A stretch of DNA of 54,463 nucleotides from CBCYMI01 sp965183855 (GTDB lineage: Bacteria > Pseudomonadota > Alphaproteobacteria > Caulobacterales > Maricaulaceae): positions 1 through 54,463 of the forward strand of contig CBCYMI010000002.1 in NCBI GenBank assembly GCA_965183855.1, written 5' to 3'. The notes beneath the pieces were generated by a model that saw only the letters and a list, made by a program, of their open reading frames with translations, did no database searches and was not told where the DNA came from. Below, piece by piece: positions 16,940 to 26,219 of this stretch (positions are counted from its first letter, which is position 1; the number at the start of each line of letters is the position of its first letter). A program made the translations under genes and the position numbers.

Positions 16940-18853
16940 TCAAGCCATTTTGGGAATTTGTTTTTGATCAATTCCCAAACCATCAAGTATTTTTAAAACA
17001 ATATGTTCTGCATTTAATCTTGCAAGATCATATTGCCTTTCAACAGAGGCTTGATCAATAAAATAATCTGGTAATGTCATCATTCTGACTTTCAGACCTG
17101 ATTCTAAGAATCCTTGCTCTGATAAATATGTCATTACAAAAGATCCAAATCCTCCAATTGCACCATCTTCAATGGTAATTAGCATTTCATGGTGTCGCGC
17201 TAATTGTGTAATTAATCCTGTATCTAGAGGTTTTGCAAATCGTGCATCTGCCAAACTCACGGAAATTCCCATTTTTTTTAGAATATTTACTGCTTTTTTA
17301 GCTTCATATAATCGCGCACCAAGGCTTAAAATTGCAACCCTACTCCCTTCAGTTAACATCCGTCCAATACCTATTTCAAGAAGCTTTGGTGTTTTGGGAA
17401 GTTCCAATCCACGACTTGCGCCTCTTGGATAGCGAAAGGCGGATGGACGATCATCGATTGCAGCCGAGCTTGCAACCATATGAACAAGCTCTGCTTCATC
17501 TGCAGCGGCCATAATTACAAATCCTGGTAGCATTCCCAAATAACCAATATCAAAACTACCTGCATGCGTTGCCCCGTCTGCACCAACCAGACCTGCACGA
17601 TCAATCGCAAACCGAACGGGTAATTTCTGAATGGCAACATCATGAATTACCTGATCATAAGCTCTTTGTAAAAAGGTTGAATAAATCGCTATAAATGGTT
17701 TATATCCCGCAGCTGCAAGCCCTGCGCCAAAGGTAACAGCATGTTGTTCTGCAATTCCAACATCATACATTCGATCTGGAAATCGCTCCGCAAACAAATT
17801 AAGCCCTGTTCCAGAAGGCATGGCCGCTGTGATTGCCAGAATTTTATGGTCTTTTTCAGCCAATTCAATCAAGCTATTTGCGAATATATTCGTATAGCTT
17901 GGCGTTTTTACAGCAGGTTTTTCCTGTTTGCCTGTAATAATATTAAATTTTGAAACACCATGATATTTATCATCCGCAGTTTCTGCTGGTAAATACCCTT
18001 TTCCTTTTTTAGTAACTGTATGAATTAAAACGGGACCTGCTTGCATTTGTTTGACATTTTTTAAAACTGGAATTAAATGCTCAAAATCATGTCCATCAAT
18101 CGAACCTATATAATAAAATCCCATTTCTTCAAACAGAGTTCCCCCCGAAGCCATCCCTCTGACATATTCTTCCCATTTCTTGGCTGTGTGTTTAATCGGT
18201 CTGCCAAATTTTGAGATAATTTTTTTGGCAAATTTCCGAAAAGATCGATACCCATGAGAAGAAACAAGTTTTGAAAAATAAGCGCTCATTGCACCAACAG
18301 GAGGCGCAATTGACATATCATTATCGTTTAGGATAACAATTAATCGTTTATCCATTGAGCCTGCATTATTCATTGCCTCATACGCCATGCCTGCAGACAT
18401 CGCACCATCTCCAATAACGGCAATTACATGATGCCCTTGTTTTTCAAAATCACGAACACAGGAAAACCCGAGAGCCGCGGAAATAGAAGTCGAAGAGTGT
18501 GCGGCACCAAAAGGATCATAAGGACTTTCATCCCGTTTTGTAAATCCAGATATTCCATTTCCCTGTCTTAACGTTAAGATTTTATCTCGTCGATCTGTTA
18601 AAATTTTATGTGGATAGGATTGATGACCAACATCCCAGATTAGAATATCTTCAGGTGTATTAAAGACATAATGTAAGGCAATTGTTAATTCGACAACACC
18701 AAGCCCTGCCCCCAAATGCCCACCAGTCAGAGAAACTGTTTCAATTAATTTCGTCCGCAACTCATCTGCCAATTCAGTTAATTTATCTTCTGATAGCACT
18801 CTAAGTTTTTTAACTGTATCTGTATTATCCAATAAAGGGGTTTTGGATCCCAT
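16940..18853 (-). CDS. dxs: 1-deoxy-D-xylulose-5-phosphate synthase
   Basis: 637 residues, full length. It condenses pyruvate and glyceraldehyde 3-phosphate using thiamine diphosphate, the first step of the MEP isoprenoid pathway. Visible: GGHLGAGLGVVELT with H46; DVGHQSYPHKIL; the thiamine diphosphate/Mg motif GDGAMSAGMAYEAMNNAG (148-165) followed by NDNDMSIAPPVG; the transketolase pyrimidine domain with DVGIAEQHAVTFGAGLAAAG; DRAGLVGADGATHAGSFD; and the C-terminal transketolase domain with EDGAIGGFG. It lies downstream of ispA and xseB on the same strand, the usual isoprenoid cluster, though with a 310-bp spacer. Confidence 0.97.
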   Translation of the reverse strand: MGSKTPLLDNTDTVKKLRVLSEDKLTELADELRTKLIETVSLTGGHLGAGLGVVELTIALHYVFNTPEDILIWDVGHQSYPHKILTDRRDKILTLRQGNGISGFTKRDESPYDPFGAAHSSTSISAALGFSCVRDFEKQGHHVIAVIGDGAMSAGMAYEAMNNAGSMDKRLIVILNDNDMSIAPPVGAMSAYFSKLVSSHGYRSFRKFAKKIISKFGRPIKHTAKKWEEYVRGMASGGTLFEEMGFYYIGSIDGHDFEHLIPVLKNVKQMQAGPVLIHTVTKKGKGYLPAETADDKYHGVSKFNIITGKQEKPAVKTPSYTNIFANSLIELAEKDHKILAITAAMPSGTGLNLFAERFPDRMYDVGIAEQHAVTFGAGLAAAGYKPFIAIYSTFLQRAYDQVIHDVAIQKLPVRFAIDRAGLVGADGATHAGSFDIGYLGMLPGFVIMAAADEAELVHMVASSAAIDDRPSAFRYPRGASRGLELPKTPKLLEIGIGRMLTEGSRVAILSLGARLYEAKKAVNILKKMGISVSLADARFAKPLDTGLITQLARHHEMLITIEDGAIGGFGSFVMTYLSEQGFLESGLKVRMMTLPDYFIDQASVERQYDLARLNAEHIVLKILDGLGIDQKQIPKMA

Positions 18854-19163
18854 TTTTAAAAGCCCTGTTTTTTTAATTTAAATCAGAATTTTTTAAGTAC
18901 GAATTAAGTTTCTTCAAATTTGGATCAGAGTTTTCTAAACAAATATATTAATTGTACTGACATGCTTGATCATATCCTTTGGCTAAATTCAGATTCTTCT
19001 TAAACAAACGCTACAATATTAATACGCTTATCATGAGTTAAGACACACCCTATTATCACTTAAAATAACAGTCAATTTCAATACGCAACACTCTAATCTA
19101 GGTTTTGCTCGCCTTTCTTGTTTGAAAAATCAGGCTTTAAAAATAAAATGATCTTCATACGCC
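18854..19163. other. Spacer between ispA and dxs
   Basis: 310 bases with no supported gene, repeat or clear terminator. In related genomes the xseB-ispA-dxs genes usually stand much closer, so this spacer appears expanded. Confidence 0.5.
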
Positions 19164-20051
19164 CTAATCTATTCTATCAAGAACATACGCAACCAATTCT
19201 GAAAGTGAATGAGCCGAATTACCAAACAGATCTAAATGCCTTTTTGCCTGCTCTCCCAAAATTTTTGCTCTCGATTTCGCACTTTCAAGACCAAGTAAGG
19301 ATATAAAGTTTGTTTTGCCAAGTTTTTGATCTTGTCCTGTATTCTTACCAAGCGTATCTTGATCTCCATTAACGTCAAGTATATCATCAACAATTTGAAA
19401 AACCAGACCTAAATCATGTACATAATTATAAAGTGCATGGCGAACCTCGCTGGTTGGAGATGCCAAGCAAACAGGTAAAGCAATTGCTGCTTTCATCAAT
19501 GCGCCTGTTTTCATTCTTTGCAATCGTGTAATATAAGCAATATCGGCATTTATTTCATTCCTAATATCCAGATATTGTCCTCCACAGACACCATTAACCC
19601 CAAAAGCTCTTGCAAGAATAAGAAGCATGGAAGACTGAATATGACTAATTTTTGTAACATGTGTACTGGCAAGAACCTCAAAGGCTAATGCAATTAAAGC
19701 ATCTCCTGCGATAATTGCGACATCTTCACCATAAACTTTATGTAATGCGGGCTGTGATCTTCTTGTATCTGCATCATCAAGAGCTGGTAAATCATCATGA
19801 ATAAGAGAGGCCGCATGTAAACATTCGATTGAACAGGCAATTCGTCTTGAAGATTCTTTTGCAAGCCCGAGTAATTCTCCTGTTGTTATTGATAAATAGG
19901 CTCTGATACGTTTTGCCTTGCCTGAAACGGCATATCTCATGGCTGATACAAGCTGAGCTTCAGGAACCAGGTCTTCATGAAATATGGCATTAAAACTATC
20001 CGTAATTTCATCATTGATTCTTTTCAGACTTTGTTCAAATGCCTTATCCAT
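19164..20051 (-). CDS. ispA: Short-chain polyprenyl diphosphate synthase (farnesyl-PP type)
   Basis: 295 residues. It elongates DMAPP/GPP with isopentenyl diphosphate to farnesyl (or geranylgeranyl) diphosphate for ubiquinone, undecaprenyl phosphate and hopanoid-type lipids. The first Asp-rich motif is HDDLPALDDADTRR (85-98), the second FQIVDDILD (218-226), followed by GKNTGQDQKLGKTNF. The usual GGKRLRP is SGKAKRIRAY here. The start at 20051 has a good purine-rich site before it. It is in an operon-like arrangement with xseB upstream and dxs downstream. Product chain length cannot be read with certainty from the sequence. Confidence 0.94.
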   Translation of the reverse strand: MDKAFEQSLKRINDEITDSFNAIFHEDLVPEAQLVSAMRYAVSGKAKRIRAYLSITTGELLGLAKESSRRIACSIECLHAASLIHDDLPALDDADTRRSQPALHKVYGEDVAIIAGDALIALAFEVLASTHVTKISHIQSSMLLILARAFGVNGVCGGQYLDIRNEINADIAYITRLQRMKTGALMKAAIALPVCLASPTSEVRHALYNYVHDLGLVFQIVDDILDVNGDQDTLGKNTGQDQKLGKTNFISLLGLESAKSRAKILGEQAKRHLDLFGNSAHSLSELVAYVLDRID

Positions 20052-20258
20052 AAATAATCTTCACCTTTTTTTGATCTCCTATTATCAATATAATTCCAAT
20101 ATAGTTTTTTGGAGATATTTTTAATAATTGCTAGATTTCTTTCCTGTCTCATTTCTAAAAACATTTCTGCCAGAAATTTATGTTTTTATCCTTTATGCAG
20201 ATTTTCTATCTTGTTTTTTGATATAATTGAAAGAATAAAAAAGATATAATTTATTTTT

Positions 20259-20534
20259 TCAAACTTCTGTTTTTTCTAATCTAATCTGACCATCTTGTGA
20301 AATGACCTTATCAATTCTCATTTGTGCTGAAGATAATCGTTTTTCACAATGTGATTTTAATACAGCTCCCCTTTCATAAAGTTTAATGGATTCTTCCAAT
20401 GCACTATCGCCACGTTCAAGACAAGAGACAATTGTTTCAAGTTCTTGCAAGGCTTGCTCAAAACTCATATTCTTGATGTCTTGATTTTGAGAGTGTGACT
20501 CTGTTTTCGATTTATTATGATCTGAATCTGTCAA
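20259..20534 (-). CDS. xseB: Exodeoxyribonuclease VII small subunit
   Basis: 91 residues. It is the small helical subunit of ExoVII, which with XseA degrades single-stranded DNA. The core MSFEQALQELETIVSCLERG (about 23-42) is followed by ALEESIKLYERGAVLKSHCE and a helical tail ending in KVI. The open frame starts at a TTG (20534) six bases after AAAGGAG, which gives a 22-residue polar N-terminal extension; an in-frame ATG at the conserved MSFEQ could also be used. The TTG is preferred for its ribosome-binding site. It is upstream of ispA and dxs on the same strand. Confidence 0.93.
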   Translation of the reverse strand: MTDSDHNKSKTESHSQNQDIKNMSFEQALQELETIVSCLERGDSALEESIKLYERGAVLKSHCEKRLSSAQMRIDKVISQDGQIRLEKTEV

Positions 20535-20723
20535 AACAATCTCCTTTTATCCATCTGTCTATATTGAAGTATGATCTAAAAACAGGGGTTTTAAAAGCCA
20601 TTTTCTATCTTATTTCACTAAACAAAAAAAGACGTGAATTTAAAAGTATAAACCCAAGCATTTTTGATCTCGTCTTTAAATTCTTATCTAATGTAATCTT
20701 TACTTAAAAAGGTTTATATGTGC

Positions 20724-21410
20724 TCAACAGGATTCGTCTGACAAAATGGGTTCTGTAGAATTCCTGTTCTGTTGCAAGACAGGCTTAACATGATAAACAC
20801 GCCATGACCAGTGACCATCCCCACATTCATAAACACACTCGCATCCTGTCTTTAATAAAGCAGATTTAACCATACGATTAAACCAGCCATGCGCTGTTAG
20901 CGCAATTTGTTGATAAGACTGTGTGGTTTGAACCAGTAATTCAGCTGTTTTTTGTGCTCTTATTCTTGCCTGTTTTTGAGATTCCATCTGATCAGACCAG
21001 CCAAAACACCAACAAATACGGGCAATAACTCCCCAATATCCTGGCTTCATCTTAACCCAGTCTGGAAGATGAGGCGGTGGCAAGGCTGCCTCTATAAATA
21101 GGGTTTTCTTTTCAATGTTCAAATCTTTTTGATTAAGCAGATTTGCCGTTTCATAAGAACGGTTCATAGAACTTGAAAAAATATATTCTGTTGTTTGCAT
21201 TAATACTTTTAAAGCTTCAGGAATTTGTTGGCTCTCTGCCAACCCCCCCTTATCATAATCCTTCCACCATTTTCTGTATTCTTTCCAGTTCAACCAGACC
21301 TTTCTTGATAAAGCTGGTTTTCCATGGCGAATAATAATAATCTTCCTAACAGATTCTAATTGTTTAAAAGATATAGCCCTGGATGTTTTCATCGTACTTG
21401 ACTGGTTCAT
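20724..21410 (-). CDS. Histidine phosphatase family protein
   Basis: 228 residues. It has the phosphoglycerate-mutase-like RHG motif (IIIIRHGKPALS, about 24-35) with the nucleophilic His at 29, an internal FSSSMNRSYETANLL that fits the substrate loop (SxxxRxxETA), and the second His in LTAHGWFNRMVK. The protein is rich in Trp. Substrates of this family vary widely, so none is claimed. It lies between an SDR gene and xseB, all on the minus strand. Confidence 0.85.
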   Translation of the reverse strand: MNQSSTMKTSRAISFKQLESVRKIIIIRHGKPALSRKVWLNWKEYRKWWKDYDKGGLAESQQIPEALKVLMQTTEYIFSSSMNRSYETANLLNQKDLNIEKKTLFIEAALPPPHLPDWVKMKPGYWGVIARICWCFGWSDQMESQKQARIRAQKTAELLVQTTQSYQQIALTAHGWFNRMVKSALLKTGCECVYECGDGHWSWRVYHVKPVLQQNRNSTEPILSDESC

Positions 21411-21506
21411 GATTTTCTTAAATTATGCTTTTGGTTATAAATATCATTCTTATGATGACCATATTTGCCCTGTTTAACAGACTTTCATTAAACCTAGCAA
21501 GTTTTT

Positions 21507-22379
21507 TTAATCCTTTTGGTTTCCTTCAAAGGTTACACCTGGGGGTGGAGATGGGGTTTCTGGAACAAAAAAATCGGGAATAAGGCGTTTCTCAGGATTC
21601 ACAGAATAATGTGAAAAATCTGTTTTTCCTGTTTCCTGGTATATAAAACTGTCATCAATTAGAAAATTGCCTGAGAATTCCCGAGCTTGTTTTTGAAAGA
21701 TCAAATGGGCAGCATCTGCCAATATTTCAGCTTTTCTGCAATTTTGAAAAGTCGCTTCATTTGCTAAGATATTTTTAACCGCGTGCGTTGCAATTGCTGT
21801 TCTTGGCCATAACGCATTAACGGCTATATTTCCTTTATATTCTTCTGCAAGCCCTAACACACATAAAGACATGCCAAATTTTGCAATAGAATATGCCAAA
21901 TGATTTGAAAACCAGCACCCTTTAAGGTCAAGAGGAGGAGATAACATTAAAATATGTGGATTTTCTGCTTTTAGCAAATAAGGAAGGCATGTTTGAGAAA
22001 CCAGAAAACTTCCTCTTGTATTAACGTTTTGCATTAAATCATATCGTTTCATTGGTGTTTGAAGCGTATTTGACAGAAAAATTGCAGAAGCATTATTTAC
22101 ACATACATCAATTCCACCAAATGTATGAACCGTTTTTTCAACAGCTTGTTGAACATGTTCTTCATCTCGAATATCAACCATAATAGGTAATGCGTTTCCC
22201 CCTTCTTGCTCAATCTCTTCAGCTGCTGTATAAATTGTACCTTCCAGTTTGGGATGTGGTTTTGCCGTTTTGGCAATAATGGCAATATTTGCACCCTGTT
22301 TTGCAACTCGTTTTGCAATGGCAAGACCAATTCCCCGGCTAGCCCCAGTGATAAAAAATGTTTTTCCCTTATATATCAT
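21507..22379 (-). CDS. Short-chain dehydrogenase/reductase (HSDL2-like)
   Basis: 290 residues. The classic Rossmann start TGASRGIG is at 11-18, NNAS follows strand 4 (VCVNNASAIF), and the catalytic Ser and Tyr-Lys appear in ILMLSPPLDL and HLAYSIAKFGMS. The segment TAKPHPKLEGTIYTAAEEIE is typical of the HSDL2 (hydroxysteroid dehydrogenase-like 2) group of NAD(P)-dependent reductases. The tail ends in VPETPSPPPGVTFEGNQKD. The substrate is unknown; a role in fatty-acyl metabolism is suggested by human HSDL2 only. Good AAAGGAAA site before the ATG at 22379. Confidence 0.9.
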   Translation of the reverse strand: MIYKGKTFFITGASRGIGLAIAKRVAKQGANIAIIAKTAKPHPKLEGTIYTAAEEIEQEGGNALPIMVDIRDEEHVQQAVEKTVHTFGGIDVCVNNASAIFLSNTLQTPMKRYDLMQNVNTRGSFLVSQTCLPYLLKAENPHILMLSPPLDLKGCWFSNHLAYSIAKFGMSLCVLGLAEEYKGNIAVNALWPRTAIATHAVKNILANEATFQNCRKAEILADAAHLIFQKQAREFSGNFLIDDSFIYQETGKTDFSHYSVNPEKRLIPDFFVPETPSPPPGVTFEGNQKD

Positions 22380-22753
22380 TCTGTTTTCCTTTTTTGGTCT
22401 ATTTTCTTATTTTATATGATGTCTTTCCTGAAGATAAAAATTGGTTAACATATTAAACTCTATCTTTAAAAAACAGTCTGACAAAAAGAATATAAAATAA
22501 ATTTTTAAATAGGTTTCAATCTTAAATTCAATTTTAAGTTTAATTTTAAATTCAATCTTCCAAGAACAAACCAGGTTTGTTTTTTTCTATTTTTGTTCTC
22601 AATAATTCTCAAATGAAAAAGAAACACTCTTAAAAGATTATTTATCAATTATTTTATAGAAATAATGATCAAACCAGCTCGCTTGACCTAAAAATATTCT
22701 CTCTTTACCTCTAATTTTAATCTATTTTTTATTTTTAATGGATTTTTCCCTGC
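22380..22753. other. AT-rich spacer with imperfect repeats
   Basis: No gene is seen. Around 22515-22560 the string TTAAATTCAATTTT and near-inverses of it recur, giving a locally palindromic AT-rich patch. The meaning is unclear. Confidence 0.45.
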
Positions 22754-23002
22754 CTATCTTTTTGGATTAATCAATACACTACATGCAATACGAGAGCTTG
22801 CACCCTCAATTGGCTGAGTATAATGATCATCCCTAAATTCATGAATAATGAATGCTAAACCATCAGAATCAGGAAGATAAGGTTTGTTTTCATATTGATC
22901 CTGCTTTAGCTGATTTGCATTTAATATCAGATTTTCCTTGTTTTGAACCCTAATGCAAGATGAAATATTGATTATCTTGAACCTCAGACATTGATTGATC
23001 AA
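22754..23002 (-). pseudogene. sodC: Remnant of Cu/Zn superoxide dismutase (C-terminal end)
   Basis: The last third of this frame reads GLAFIIHEFRDDHYTQPIEG followed by ASSRIACSVL. It matches the C-terminal strand of SodC (family pattern A-x-x-I-H-x-x-x-D-D-Y/H-x-x-x-P-x-G-x-S-G-x-R-I-A-C-G-V-I). It includes the metal-ligand region His and the disulphide Cys, but the conserved Gly after that Cys is Ser. The HVH and other copper/zinc ligands that precede it in the family are absent, and upstream sequence in all frames is not recognisable. It is a decayed fragment rather than a working enzyme. Confidence 0.72.
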
Positions 23003-23094
23003 TAGATTCTTCTGGTATTCTATTTAAACTTCTTTTATATTCTCTCAAAAATAATTTATAAAATTTAGAAATCATTCTCAGGATCTAAACAAAG

Positions 23095-23985
23095 ATGACT
23101 ATCTATTGCTTTTTTCGCCATTCAGTTTACGCCTGTTTGATAAGTTTAACAAGCTGTTTTATATCGTTAAACAGTTTTGCAGATACAAACCATATTACAG
23201 AAAAACAAGCCTTACATTTTTCACAACTCGCATTAAACTGTATTCATAAAGAATTTCCAAACTCGATGAAATTATATGTAGAAAGGGCAGATCAAATTAA
23301 ACAACCCAATCAAATGCATCCTGCTTTTTATCGATGTCTTGATTGGCATTCTTCTGTACATGGACACTGGTTATTGGTAAGATTATTGCGCCTATTTCCA
23401 GAGATTTCCAACCAGAAGGAAATCATTAACAAACTCAATCAAAGTTTTACACCAGAGAATTTAAAAACAGAATTATACTATCCTATTCGATCTGGCACAC
23501 ACAAACAATCTGCCTTTGGGTTGTTTCTAGACTGGGCAGAGATCGCGCATAATGACAGCTTTAAAAGCCAGCTGGTTTCAAAGATCAAAACATTTTATTT
23601 AAAAGACCGAAATTTCCCTATTGATTATGAACCTTCAGGAGAAGATTTTCTTTCGCCATGTTTAATGGAAGCAGATCTTTTAAGACGTGTTCTGCCTCAA
23701 ACAGAATTTGCCAAATGGCTTAAAGTCTTTTTACCACAAATTCCAAAGAATGGCTCCAAAGAATGGTTAAAACCTGGAATTGTAATTAATCCAGAAGATT
23801 CATATCTCGTACATTTATATGGTGTAAACTTATCCAGAGCCTGGGCATTGGAAAATATCGCTTATGCCCTTCCTAAAAAAGACACGCGAAAAGCATCCCC
23901 GCAACATACCGCTAAGCTTCACAAAGAAAAAGGAATTGAAAGCGTAACAGATGAACATTATTCAGCTAGCCCATTGGCTTGCTAG
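23095..23985 (+). CDS. DUF2891 family secreted protein, C-terminus frameshifted
   Basis: 296 residues with a signal peptide (hydrophobic 12-28, probable cleavage NSFA-D). The DUF2891 signature is clear: HPAFYRCLDWHSSVHGHWLLV (about 76-96), then SAFGLFLDWAEIA and FPIDYEPSGEDFLSPCLMEA. Some family members are described as hydrolase-like, but no activity is assigned here. The frame ends early: the expected family ending (AHWLASFATYLKTQRGRN) lies in the next frame to 24025, and removing one T near 23959 would restore it. About 14 C-terminal residues are thus lost or replaced. The upstream gene is a sodC remnant on the other strand. Confidence 0.82.
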   Translation: MTIYCFFRHSVYACLISLTSCFISLNSFADTNHITEKQALHFSQLALNCIHKEFPNSMKLYVERADQIKQPNQMHPAFYRCLDWHSSVHGHWLLVRLLRLFPEISNQKEIINKLNQSFTPENLKTELYYPIRSGTHKQSAFGLFLDWAEIAHNDSFKSQLVSKIKTFYLKDRNFPIDYEPSGEDFLSPCLMEADLLRRVLPQTEFAKWLKVFLPQIPKNGSKEWLKPGIVINPEDSYLVHLYGVNLSRAWALENIAYALPKKDTRKASPQHTAKLHKEKGIESVTDEHYSASPLAC

Positions 23986-24182
23986 TTTTGCAACCTATCT
24001 AAAAACACAAAGAGGACGCAATTAAAAATATAAAAGTATTTTTGTTCTGTCTGTAAAAAGCACGTTAGTATTGACGAATTTAAAAAGAACATTACTGTGT
24101 TTGCTCCTTAAAATAACTTTCTGAAACTCACAAAAATGGGTATAAACAGTATAAATTATTCAAAAATGAGAAAGGGTTAATT

Positions 24183-24707
24183 ATGGAATCAACACCAATA
24201 TCCTCTAGAACGAATAAAACAGCTTCATCTAAATGTGATATTGCTCTTGTTATGGGATCAAATTCTGACTGGTCAACACTTGGTGAAGCAGCACAAATCC
24301 TGAACGAACTTAATATTTCTCATGAAATTAAAATTATTTCAGCGCACAGAACCCCTGACCGATTATATCAGTTTGCAAAATCAGCGGAAACAAAAGGAAT
24401 TAAAATTATTATTGCAGGTGCAGGTGGCGCCGCACATTTACCTGGCATGATTGCTTCTTTAACCACAAGACCCGTTTTAGGCGTTCCTGTACGGTCAAAA
24501 ACCTTAGATGGTCTTGACAGTCTTTTGTCAATTGTACAAATGCCTGCGGGGATTCCTGTTGCCAGTCTTGCTATTGGTAAATCAGGTGCAAAAAACGCAG
24601 CCCTTTATGCTGCCTCCATGCTTGCTCTTTCCGATCAACATATCTTAAAAAAGCTTAAATTATGGAGAGAGAAACAAACTCAATCCATACCAGAATCCCC
24701 ACTATAA
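24183..24707 (+). CDS. purE: N5-carboxyaminoimidazole ribonucleotide mutase
   Basis: 174 residues, class I PurE. It converts N5-CAIR to CAIR in purine synthesis. Motifs: VMGSNSDWSTL (about 24-34), SAHRTPDRLYQFA, IIAGAGGAAHLPGMIAS, PVLGVPVRSKTLDGLDSLLS and VQMPAGIPVASLAIGKSGAKNAALYAA. AAAGGG precedes the ATG by a good distance. It stands upstream of purK, its partner enzyme, with a 209-bp spacer. Confidence 0.97.
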   Translation: MESTPISSRTNKTASSKCDIALVMGSNSDWSTLGEAAQILNELNISHEIKIISAHRTPDRLYQFAKSAETKGIKIIIAGAGGAAHLPGMIASLTTRPVLGVPVRSKTLDGLDSLLSIVQMPAGIPVASLAIGKSGAKNAALYAASMLALSDQHILKKLKLWREKQTQSIPESPL

Positions 24708-24916
24708 CAAGCCTGATTTTTGCATTTTTCTTGATTAAATATTAAAAATGAGTAGTTTGAATCTGGAATTAATCCATGCGACAAAACACTCGCTAATCTG
24801 TCTGAGGTTTGCATTAAACTCTAATAAAGGGCTGAAAAATCTAATTAAAGAATTAAATTATCAGGTTTTAATTCAATCTCGACTTTCAAAATCGTTCATA
24901 TAGAAAGGGATATTCT

Positions 24917-26008
24917 ATGCTCAATCCAAAATCTGTTATTGGTATCGTAGGCAGTGGGCAATTGGGTCGTATGCTATCTATTTCTGCTGCACAATTAGGA
25001 TTTAAAACGCATATTTTCACACCCGATTCCAAAGGACCTGCCCTTCAAGTCTCTTCTTTTTCAACCATTGCAGATTATGAAGATCAAAATGCACTGAAAC
25101 AGTTTGCAAAAAACTGTGATTTTATTACATATGAATTTGAAAACATCCCAATTGCTTCTGCAAGATATCTGGAACAGTTTTGTACACTTTCTCCCAATGC
25201 TGATATTTTAGAAATCACGCAAGATCGATTAAAAGAAAAACAATTCTTAAATCAATATGGGTTAAAAACAGCACCATATTATGAAATTTCTAGCCTGAAT
25301 GACCTCATATCCACCTGGCAAACTCTTATCTCACAAACGCCTCAAGCAAAAGCAATTTTAAAAACGCGTCATATGGGATATGATGGCAAAGGACAAAAAA
25401 CCATTCATACTCTAGAAGATTGTATAAATGCATGGGAATTATTTAAAGAAACACCTGTTATTTTAGAGGAATTCATCCATTTTAACCGTGAAATTTCACT
25501 TTTAATTGCCCGCAATATAAATAATCAGTTTAGCGCATATGATTTTGTTGAAAATCTGCATGAAAATCAGATTTTAAAAACATCTACAGCTCCTATTGAT
25601 ATTGATCCAGATATTAAAAATACCTGCTTTCAACAAGTTCAGTCCTTTATGACAAAAATTGAATATAAAGGACTAATGGCTATAGAGTTTTTTGAAGATT
25701 TAAATGGCAAGTTCATTGCAAATGAAATTGCTCCAAGAGTTCATAATTCAGGACATTGGACAGAAGCTGCTTGTGTTTGCAGTCAATTTGAACAACATAT
25801 TCGATCTATTGCAGATTGGCATTTTGGAGATGTGACCCCTTTTGCAAAAGCCCATATGGTTAATCTGATTGGCAAGGAGGTAGAAAATTTATCTCAGCTT
25901 GCATCAAAACAGTCTGCAAAACTACATATATATGGTAAAGAAGAGACAAAAAAGGGAAGAAAAATGGGACATATTACATATCTTTCTCCACTAAATTCAG
26001 AACGCTAA
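24917..26008 (+). CDS. purK: N5-carboxyaminoimidazole ribonucleotide synthase
   Basis: 363 residues, ATP-grasp enzyme that uses ATP and bicarbonate to carboxylate AIR to N5-CAIR, the step before PurE. Motifs: IGIVGSGQLGRMLSISAAQL near the N-terminus, CDFITYEFENIP, the ATP-grasp KTRHMGYDGKGQ, VILEEFIHFNREISL and EFFEDLNGKFIANEIAPRVHN with HNSGHWTEA. The ATG at 24917 has AAAGGGA before it. It probably forms a transcription unit with purE. Confidence 0.97.
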   Translation: MLNPKSVIGIVGSGQLGRMLSISAAQLGFKTHIFTPDSKGPALQVSSFSTIADYEDQNALKQFAKNCDFITYEFENIPIASARYLEQFCTLSPNADILEITQDRLKEKQFLNQYGLKTAPYYEISSLNDLISTWQTLISQTPQAKAILKTRHMGYDGKGQKTIHTLEDCINAWELFKETPVILEEFIHFNREISLLIARNINNQFSAYDFVENLHENQILKTSTAPIDIDPDIKNTCFQQVQSFMTKIEYKGLMAIEFFEDLNGKFIANEIAPRVHNSGHWTEAACVCSQFEQHIRSIADWHFGDVTPFAKAHMVNLIGKEVENLSQLASKQSAKLHIYGKEETKKGRKMGHITYLSPLNSER

Positions 26009-26170
26009 TTCTGTTTTGCTTGCTGCCAAAAACGAATCTGTTAAATCCTATTATTTTGGGTTTCAATATTGTCAGAATAAGCTGTAAATCTCCAGACTAA
26101 CTTCAAGCAGATAAGCATATCTCAAACTCTTTCCCTCCCCTTATTTAATCTATCCTTTAAAAAGAAAGCC

Positions 26171-26194
26171 ATAAACCGTTTGTTTAACAGGGTT
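26171..26194 (-). repeat. Extra copy of the COQ9 3' end
   Basis: The 24 bases at 26171-26194 are identical to 26224-26247, which encode the last residues (LLNKRF) of the COQ9 gene. The offset is 53 bp. The copy lies just past the stop codon. It is the second of three such gene-tail duplications in the window. Confidence 0.8.
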
Positions 26195-26219
26195 TTAATC
26201 GCCAATCCTTCATTCTAAA

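Noticed and set aside
22515..22560. Repeated AT-rich string as a possible CRISPR or satellite
   Set aside because: Units are irregular and there are no spacers of even size; no CRISPR array was found anywhere in the window.
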